Assembly (NCBI RefSeq): GCF_000499385.1
Contig: NW_013651701.1
Coordinates: 4,751 to 68,750, forward strand
DNA from: Eimeria necatrix
Taxonomy: Eukaryota > Apicomplexa > Conoidasida > Eucoccidiorida > Eimeriidae
Direction of reading: 5' to 3'
DNA: 64,000 nucleotides
Below are positions 55,906-64,000 of the stretch, piece by piece. The position numbers and the translations under genes were made by a program. The notes below the pieces were generated by a model that was given only the letters and a program-made list of their open reading frames with translations, made no database searches and was not told the DNA's origin. Numbering within the stretch: position 1 is the first letter of the stretch; the number at the start of each line of letters is the position of its first letter.

Positions 55906-58900
55906 AGCTATTTGTTCTTGTGAATTATCCCTGCAAGAGGATATGGGTTCCTCCAGTCACCGCTGGTGTGTCTATACTTCAATTTTTTTACTTGAAACCT
56001 ATACATTTTCCTTAGTTATATCTTTGGTCCGCTGTGTAAGTGCTGAGATCCCCTTTCGGGCATGCTCTGTTCCTGGTGTCTCTTCTGCGTTTTGACCAGT
56101 TTGACAGTTCTAAAAGATAGCGTAGAAGGATTTCGTTCCCATGTCTTTTATCCTAGCTGCTCGTTGCTCATCGGTTGCCTTTAGTTCTTACCAAGAAGTA
56201 CCAAGTTTCTCTCGTGCGTGCTTGAGCCCTAATGCACTGTTTCTTATCTATGGAAGTCTCTACTGCGCATTTGGCCACTGGTACTTGCAGCCGCATGTGT
56301 TTTTATATCTTCACAATTCCTTTCGAAAAGGACAGCAAACACTCGAACTTTTTATACTTGCCGCTCTATTTCGTTGCGTAGCGACACCGCAGCTCACCCT
56401 GTGATAAGTAACGGTCCAGGAGAAGTAGTAATTTTGGCGCGAAATCTAGCTCAGCTTCACTACAAGAGACGATAGAATGACTTAAACTGAGGTATCGGCA
56501 CGCCACAATCTGCCGCTAGCTACCGCGCATTACGGCCGATTAAATGGGTTAACGACTGTCTTTCAGTCTTCTACACAGCAAGACGAACGCCGTTACTCTA
56601 TTTTTCGGCCTGGATACTGTTTCGAAGTAAGGAGACCTGACTGCCTTTTGCTATACAACAGTGATCACAGGCGCGATGTGCTGCCTATAGAGGCTTCAGA
56701 GCGAGGTCTGCGTCGATCGTGCTTTGTCTCAGTAGGCATTCCCCGTGTCCTGGGTCGCAGATGCGTCAAGCTGCCTTTGGCAAGGAGCTCTATTAAAGCC
56801 GCTCGGCGCAACGTATTTATAACGTTATCGGCTAGTTGACCTCACTTAGCGCTGGGAGGCTGGCTTAACCTCCACGGCTAGCCTGGGAATTCGCCTGAAG
56901 CGGATAGAGGACGGCTATGCGTTTTAATTAATGACATGTAGAGATTTCCTAAAGGGTAATTCACTTCACCTTCTATAACTCTACCGAAGGGTTTTCACAA
57001 TTTTGTGTACTTCCCAAAAATTGCTGACGAAGGGATAAACAGACCACTTACACCTTGCAGTTATAAGAAAAAAAGTTCATTTGTGCTAGTCTCATTGCCT
57101 TTTTTCTCACCAACTCCAGATTCTACTGGCGGATTATGCACATACATATGATTATGCACATGCCTCTGCACATGCATATGCACTGTCTCGTGCAAGCTTA
57201 GCTCCATCCCTGCAAAAAAATGCTGCAAAAATGTCACTTTTAAACTGCCCCTCATCCGTAGAATCCTTCAAAGAAATTATAATACTTAATGCAGATGGTG
57301 CGGATTGGACAGGGCTATCCAACTGGAAATACTTAACTCCAAGTGTTCTGCTGTTTCATGTCTTGGTGCCACTCCCATACAAACTGGCGCTATACCGTAT
57401 ATATATGAACATTTCAAAGCGGCACGATTGGCGCTTGCCACAGACCAAGCAGTTTGAGTTGATAGCTTGCACTAGACTTGTTTCTGCCTTTTCTAGTTCG
57501 CTGTGACACTTCGCTGTGCGTAGGGTTTCGAGGGGGGTCTCCGTGTGCAGAATGGGTTAGCCCTGGGAAAAAATGGAACGAATTGTTGTTAGAAAATGGG
57601 TTTGCCACGACCAATTTTGAGGGCAAACCACAGGTAGATAGAGGAGGGTGAGATGAATGCTCAGCGAGGTGGCATGACAGCGGTGCTGAAAATACTGCTG
57701 AGCGCTCCACGAGTTCCTGACCAGTTGGATTTATATTTGTAAGCGTTTCAGGGCGCATACACTGATGGATTCCGATTTGTCCTCAGAAGCATTCTTCTTC
57801 TTTAAGATCAGACGGAATATTCAGCATTTTGGCGCAAAAGCCTCTCGGTAGTTTCTTTCTTGTTCGGCCACCTACTGAACGCGTGCCCATGCAAGGTAAT
57901 TGAACAATTTTATGCAGCGCATTTACCATTCTTTCGGAATCAAGTAGTTTTCTTTTATCGGGCAATTGCAAGGGTGCAAAGAATAAAAATGATAACGTAA
58001 GATCGGAAGGGACCGGAGAAACGTAGAACAATACGATATGAAGGCCCCAGCCAACAAAAGTAAATGAATCAGAATGCAGGTTTGATGGAAAGCAGTCCTA
58101 CATATATGCCTTACCCAAAGAGTCCTAGGTGATGCTAAGTGTGAGCCGAATGCTTTACATGCACGGCAAATGGAGCCGCCTAAGCTCCTGTATTTCACTC
58201 CAATCTATAGTTTTACTTTGGCCCTTATGCCACTAGAATCACGGACCCTGCAATGCACAGTGACTAAAAAACCGCAGAACTAGTAAAGAAGAGCATAAAC
58301 AAGGGAGGCAAGCAGTTGTGGTCGAACATGGAGCAATCGATGTAGAGGCCGCTTGGCCTTCACTTTTCTTTCAAGCGTACAGTGGCATCGGCAGCCAAAG
58401 AATACACCTCGTAATACATCAATTGTCTCATAATGCTGGAGTGCACATTTTGCATCTACCGCTCGTACTTTTCTTGGCTGATTGCGTGGTCGCTGTCCAA
58501 ATGACCTTGCCAATAGGAGACGCAGTACGGGATCATGTGTGGGGAACGGGATGCATTCTGCAGGTATTTCCAGTGCATACATTTGAGGGTTAAAATGTTC
58601 TTCAAATATAGAGTGTTGAACTTGCTTCCTAGGGGTGCGCAGAGGTCAGTCTCTGTCCATTGACTTGATCACAGCCCAGGTGTGCTGCTTGCCTCCAGTG
58701 GACCCTCTGTCTCGTGGCTATTAGCAACACCATATTAATTAAAAATATTTGAAAAATATCTGTTTTATTTTAGACACCACCACAGATTTCATTCAAAAGC
58801 TTGGGAGCATCGGGAGCCTTGCAAGCACGTGACCAGTGGGCCTCTTCTGCGGCAAGTCGTCTGCGGCACAGCGACTGGACCTTCTACCCGAGTCTCCACT

Positions 58901-59193
58901 CAATTTTTTGCGTATTGTAAACTTTATTTTGTCCTCTCTTATAATATTGCATTCCGAAAAAAACAGACGAACCCCTTTTCTTGTGAGGCCGTTCGACTGC
59001 GCTCTCGCATTAGCGACCACTGCAGCCGTGGGATATGACGGCCCACACCCGAGTTGTTTGAAGCAAAGAAATTACGGCATAGAAACAACTTCCAATTGTT
59101 TTTTCTCTTTGACAGCTTAGACATAGTTGGAGGGCCTTTCTGAGGACCGCGGCCGACCCATCTGGGCCAAGATCGCCACAGCCAACAAACAAG
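55906..59193. other. Stretch without a supported gene
   Basis: No domains. Short open frames occur on both strands (for example 57414-57758 and 58280-58593) with no coding bias. A small CACATGCATATGCAC-type repeat lies near 57136-57182. The promoter of the four-TM gene should be at its right end. Confidence 0.4.
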
Positions 59194-59739
59194 ATGGGGA
59201 AGTGCAGCTGCAACATCAGGGGCATTGGCCCATTCAACTTGGCGGCGTGTGTGGTGATATTTTCTCTGTACAATATGTTGAGCTCTACTGTGGAGCTGTG
59301 TGCTACCATGCGGAAAAACAGCTCTCAGGGCAGTTCCGAGTCTATCCTCGCCTTTAATTTCTTTTCTTCGTCGTTTACTATCATTGCAGGTGCACTGGGA
59401 GTGCTATCAACGGTGACGAAGTCTTACAGATTTGTGTTGGTAGTTTTGATTGTGGCCATTATGACAATGGTCTGCGACGCGGGGGAGCTGGTAGCCAACG
59501 CCCTTTCGGGCTCTCCCTGTGTGTTTCAGTTCATAATGACTACTTTGCACTTGCTGCTAAACTCGGTAGCCATGGCCGTCTTCCTGTCATACTACCGCGT
59601 GCTGAAGAGGGGAGGAAACGGCCGCGAGAGAATGTCTCCTGACGAGTTCAAGACCTTCGATGATGCTTCAACAGACGACGGGAGACCAGCCTATTCAAAC
59701 TCAAAAGCCGCCACAGAGGACACCCCGCTGATGGCCTGA
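59194..59739 (+). CDS. Four-transmembrane protein with N-terminal MGKC
   Basis: A single exon of 181 residues with an ATG start. Four hydrophobic segments: LAACVVIFSLYNML, SSSFTIIAGALGVLSTV, FVLVVLIVAIMTMVCDA and FIMTTLHLLLNSVAMAVFLS. The short cytoplasmic tail is Asp/Ser-rich and ends EDTPLMA. The layout (small, four TM, both ends cytoplasmic) resembles MARVEL/tetraspan-type membrane proteins, but no diagnostic motif is visible. The start MGKCSC could support N-myristoylation at Gly2 with palmitoylation of Cys4/Cys6, which is inferred. Clearly coding. Confidence 0.85.
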   Translation: MGKCSCNIRGIGPFNLAACVVIFSLYNMLSSTVELCATMRKNSSQGSSESILAFNFFSSSFTIIAGALGVLSTVTKSYRFVLVVLIVAIMTMVCDAGELVANALSGSPCVFQFIMTTLHLLLNSVAMAVFLSYYRVLKRGGNGRERMSPDEFKTFDDASTDDGRPAYSNSKAATEDTPLMA

Positions 59740-62700
59740 ATAGACAAAGGAATGTTTTTTTCAAGAGCCACCCCCCTATACAGCACTGAATCAACAGCTC
59801 GGGCAGAGAAGTCCGGCGCTCTCCATCTTGTGGCACAAGGAGCTCCTGCCCGTAACAACAGACGGAATGGTTTCTACCTGTGTGTCAAAGGCAGGTGTGT
59901 ATAGACAGCATTAGACTGGGCCCATTTCTGTTTTGATAACGCAAGAATGTGCAGCTGTACATAGGGTCGGCAGTGCAACAATCGATCCGGGATAAGCCGG
60001 ACATGGCAGAGTACAGCGAACTTGAAAGAATGAAAAGGCTAGTCAAGAGCAGTAAAGACTAGCCAAGGAAATTTCGGGTCGAGTGTATACTCGCCAACAA
60101 AGAACAGTGTCAATTAAAGCCAGGGCAGGAGTCGCTTCTTTTGAGCGACGCCATAACATCTGTACCACAGAAAACCCTGAATTTTTCAAGAGTAAGATTG
60201 AGCCATTCTGAGCCGTTCATGCCTTCAAGGCCAAACGGCTGTCTGACACCACATATGGGTCACGAGTGGCGCCAACTCACTCTGGAGAACTGAGTCCAAG
60301 ATCGCTTTTCTTCTGCCTAAAGCAGCATCCACGAGTCACCCCTTGCCTACTATGGCGGCCAATTGCAGTGCGAAGTAGAGAGATTCTCTCCAGTGCACAA
60401 AGGGGAGGGTGGAAGCGATCCCGGGAACCCTCTCGCTAGGTTTTTTCACTGCTTTAGAACATGGCGCTTGTGCTAGTACTTGAGTATGATAGGATTGGAA
60501 TGAGACAAGGCTCTACGGCACAGAAGCCGGGAGCGCTGCTCGTCTCAGTTAGCTATGTAAAGCTTCGAGTTTCTCCATAGGGGGCAAGGCTGTGCGACTT
60601 TCCCCAGTAGATTGCAGATGCGGTAAATGTGAAGGCCTCAAATGGATTAAAAAATCTCAGAAAATTTTTTGCTTTTTGTCTTTTCCGATAGACACTGCTG
60701 GCATGCTGTGTGTCGTCTGCTCGGTCGCTGCGAGCATGTGAGCGTGCGTATGCTGCCCGGGTAATGCTGCTTGAATTCTTTCCCCCAAATCTGCCCCGAG
60801 TATGTTGCATAGATACAAATAGTTTCCTCCCTTTAAATTGCAAAAGCACACTACCTTTACTTATCCTTGTAACGAAAGGGGCCCTCGGGAGACGGCAGGG
60901 GAGACGGCGCTGGCTGGGGTCGGGCACGGCAGCTCCGAGTGTTTGGGTTTGTGGGTTTTGGCGGCAAATTGGCTGTCGTTACGCCTCACATTTTCCACAG
61001 TTGTGAGAAATGTGTCTTTTTTATTTAGTTTATTTAAATACAACTGACCCTTAACTACCTCTGCCCCACTTCCCCTTCCTGAGCTGCTCGGCGCTGGCAG
61101 CCTGCCAGTTCTCCCGACAGCGTCGGGCGTCGCCTCTCATCTGTCTTCCCCAATGAATTTCGTTTATTTCCATTCAGTTCTCTTCTCGGTGAGCTAACTC
61201 AGCTGTACCAGGCAGAACCACCCGACATAACTGACAGCAACGCCGCAGAGGGCCGCCTACAGACAACGGGCAACTGGCGCGTCGGCTGCTCTCTGCTCTC
61301 TTCTTCCGGGCTCACCGCCTCGACCTTGCCTTCGGCGTTTAAAAACACTCAAAAAACACAGCCAGCAGCAACTGCGGGCCGGTACAAACGCTGCACCGCA
61401 GTAACACAAGCCGCTCCCTCCCCCTCCTGCGCCCAGTCTGCCCGTGTTCGATCTCTTCATCCCACAGGGTGCCCCAAGCCCTTCTCTTTCCCTGGCTGCC
61501 TTCATTGACTCAGAAGCAGCACATTGTCACCGCCTGTGTCGTTGTTGTCTCTGCGGATGCCGCAACAACGCAGCCAGCTTTCTGACTCCAAAGCAGACCT
61601 TCCACGTACGCTACTTCGTCCCCCATACCGCTAGTACACCCACTAAATTGGAAATTCCACCTCAGAGGCCGACTGTGTTGCCCACATGTACCATCTTTAG
61701 CTGTAGTTTGACATGATTTGGGGCAAGTGGTGGGTTGGCTGGTCTGCGCCGCCGCCGAGACCCAGGACCTACCCATGGGCCACATACGAGATCGGCTGCT
61801 GTTGCTGGCGCTGCCGCCGTTTTCAATGAAGCCAAAAGAATAGTAGCGTAGAAAGCACGAAATGGGATTCTGCAGCACTTTCTACCGACAACTAGCTTTT
61901 TGAGGCCTTCTCTTCTGTTTTGCTTTCAGGTGCTGCGACGAACCGTCAAAACGAGTCATATTAATCCAACAGGCAGTCATTAGTCTACATGATTGTTTGT
62001 GCTCAATAGTTTCGTTCCGATTTATTGGCAAGGATTTCCTCAGCTACGCTTGGCTGCTGCACCCCGGACGTCTTCAGCGCCAGCTGCAGCACAGCGACTG
62101 CCCGTGGCCTTTAGCAGCACCTGACAGCAGCGGCGCTTGGGGTCATGCAATGAGCGGGGCTTCGTAGCTGCTGCTGCTGCTGCCACTGCTCGTCGCTCTG
62201 CTGCAGCCGCTGTCGATGCTAGCGCCGTGGCTGCAGCTGCTGCTGCTGCCTTGACTCCTGCTGAGGCTGCTGCAGCCAAACCTCTCAGCAGCAGCCCTTG
62301 ACTACTGTTTGTTGCCCACGTCCGATGTAGAGAGCCACACTGTGGCCGCTACTGCGGCGCTGAGAGGCCTTTACACGGTCCCCCCGATCTGAACCGTCCC
62401 ACGCGATCCCACCCATTCCCACTCGAGCTCAGCTGGTGCAGCAGGTGGCAGCAGCCATACTGTTCTAGCGCTCCGGAATCCTTCTTTTTATTCTCAGGCG
62501 CAGCTGCTGCATTCCGTCGAGCGCAGCAGACGGACATCCCCGGCTCCGAAGGGCCTTCGGAAATGAGCTGTCTTCCTTCTCGGGCCCCCCAGCAGTACCA
62601 GCAGAAGGCCAGAGGACAGCCGTAGGTCGTAGTAGCCAAACACAGCCAGAAGCAGGGGCAGCAAACAGCTGGCAGCGACAAAAGTTGGGGCCCCTCACCT

Positions 62701-62822
62701 CCGTTTGTATATGAGGAGGCTTCTCACGCCCCCGGGGGCCGTACGCGCACAGGACCCCGAAGAGCTGGGGGCCCCCACCTGTACGCTTTCTCCTCTCCGT
62801 ATTCCCCAAGGCTACGGGTATA
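59740..62822. other. Stretch without a supported gene; CAG runs return at right
   Basis: No domain was found. From about 62040 CTG/GCA-rich sequence reappears. Open frames at 61257-61716 and 62040-62850 are mutually overlapping on both strands and look like repeat-driven shadows. Confidence 0.4.
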
Positions 62823-63476
62823 ATGGAGGTGTCCTCGGGGTTGGACACAGCTGCTGATGGCTCCTTTCTTCGGAGTGGACACCATGAAGAAGAGACGCAG
62901 CAAGTCGCGGCAACAGCGGCTCTGCATCTGCACCTGCAGCAACACCCACATCACCCACAGCAACGCCAGCAGCAACACCCACCACAGCAGCAGCTGCTGC
63001 AACAGAAGAACAATGACTCCTACTTAGGCTGTACTCATCTGCTGCAGTCCGCCCATAGCTCTGCATCACACTTGCTATGGCCAGGCGTACAAACCGCGGT
63101 TGCTCCTGCGCCGGCCCAGCTGCCCCTGTGCCCTTCTGGAGGGGCCAGCAGCCACACAGACACGGAAATTCCGGGAGCAGCAGCAGCAGTGTTCGCCTTC
63201 GACGGCTGCAGCAGAGGCGTGCCTCTGCATTTCCAAACCACGCACCCCTTCTCCACTGACAACACCCTTCATCAACCGCAGCTGGCATTGCATGCAGCTG
63301 TAAACGATAAGGGACCCACAGACGCCTCTGTCCCTGTATGCTCTTCAACAACTGCAGCGCGAGGAGGGGCCCCGTCGGCAATGAAGGTTTTTTCCCAGGG
63401 GCCCCAGACTGGCGCCGGTCAGCTTAGAATTAAGAAAGTACTGCCCAGAATAAGAGAACTATGCCTGGAAAATTAA
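62823..63476 (+). CDS. His/Gln-rich hypothetical protein or exon
   Basis: 217 codons from an ATG. The frame has an acidic start (MEVSSGLDTAADGSFLRS), a His/Gln-rich tract (HLHLQQHPHHPQQRQQQHPP), a low-complexity middle, and a basic end LRIKKVLPRIRELCLEN before the stop at 63474-63476. The antisense strand is also partly open, as expected for CAG-rich DNA, so coding is likely but not certain. It could be an exon of a larger regulatory-type protein together with the block at 63788. Confidence 0.45.
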   Translation: MEVSSGLDTAADGSFLRSGHHEEETQQVAATAALHLHLQQHPHHPQQRQQQHPPQQQLLQQKNNDSYLGCTHLLQSAHSSASHLLWPGVQTAVAPAPAQLPLCPSGGASSHTDTEIPGAAAAVFAFDGCSRGVPLHFQTTHPFSTDNTLHQPQLALHAAVNDKGPTDASVPVCSSTTAARGGAPSAMKVFSQGPQTGAGQLRIKKVLPRIRELCLEN

Positions 63477-63787
63477 TGTACCGTCCATGCTTGCTCCCCC
63501 CTTTGTTTGTGCTGGCTGAGGTGAAACTTCTCACACCCCAGCAGGTCATTTGTCCGGCACTAAAAAGAGCAGCGGTGACAGTGCTTGTGCTTGACGGCCT
63601 CCTGCTGCTGCTGCAGTAACTATTGATGCTCTATTAGCTGCTGGTAGTCCACGGCTAATTGCTGGTGCTGCAGGATTATCTGTTGCTCTGAATACTGTTG
63701 CAGTTCTGATTTGCAGCTGTTACTGCTGACTTGCAAGAAAAGGACTTTCCGAGCCACTGCACAATTAATGTGTGTGCGCTGCAGGCG

Positions 63788-64000
63788 GCCACGTGACAAG
63801 CTTGATCCCCTATTCTATCGAGCGAGCGCACCTAAGCGTGCAGCTGGGAGAGAGTAGGGAAGCCTTGACTCTGCATCAGCAGCAGCAAAAGCAGCAGATG
63901 CATCAGCAAGGTACTAAGGGGCACAACTTTTTTCCGAACAGTAGCACTCATTCACACTTTTTTCACCCGCAAAAACAAAGGCACCAGCAGCAGCTGCAGC
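63788..64000 (+). CDS. Partial Gln/His-rich exon running off the window
   Basis: Follows an acceptor-like GCGCTGCAG and stays open to the window end: VTSLIPYSIERAHLSVQL, then QQQQKQQMHQQ and HFFHPQKQRHQQQLQ. The first 30 codons are non-repetitive and protein-like. Cut by the window edge. Confidence 0.4.

Noticed and set aside
1..64000. Search for tRNA genes by B-box-like sequences
   Set aside because: A few GTTCAA-type matches (for example near 26152) lack an A box or cloverleaf potential.

Overview
The window reads as nuclear DNA of a coccidian apicomplexan, almost certainly an Eimeria species. The evidence is the very dense CAG/CTG/GCA trinucleotide runs inside and outside coding sequence (long Ala, Gln, Ser, Leu and Cys tracts), small introns with GTRAG donors, repeated TGCATGC motifs, and proteins closest in character to Toxoplasma/Eimeria families. 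The species cannot be fixed from the sequence alone.

Region 1 (about 1-11.7 kb) is repeat-saturated. It carries an elongation factor G with a signal-peptide-like leader (minus), a split coiled-coil gene (minus), an intron-free, greatly expanded NAR1/IOP1 cytosolic Fe-S assembly protein (minus), and a p47/Shp1-type SEP+UBX cofactor of p97/CDC48 (plus) whose pieces lie in different frames separated by CTG-rich introns. A short palindrome, GGGGTGTACGTACACCCC and its variants, recurs in this region and is inserted in frame in both EF-G and NAR1. A 23-bp TGCATGC minisatellite starts right at the p47 stop codon.

Region 2 (about 12-44 kb) is mostly repeat-poor, with one Gln-rich patch at 24-26 kb. 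It holds a six-exon HXGPRT (plus) and, converging on it, a nucleoside transporter (minus), which together form a purine-salvage pair. Further on are several hypothetical multi-exon genes, a three-exon unknown protein (33.4-34.7 kb, plus), and a 7.8-kb, many-exon poly(ADP-ribose) polymerase (minus) with zinc finger, PADR1, BRCT, WGR, regulatory and catalytic regions.

Region 3 (about 44-64 kb) has ribosomal protein L27 (minus), an eight-exon signal-peptide/transmembrane protein in which every intron is phase 1, a single-exon two-TM protein, a four-TM protein beginning MGKC, and a His/Gln-rich gene at the right edge where CAG runs return. Most other long open frames in the CAG-rich segments are shadows, because such repeats have no stop codon in any frame. 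The gene-free stretches were scanned by eye only and could hide short exons.
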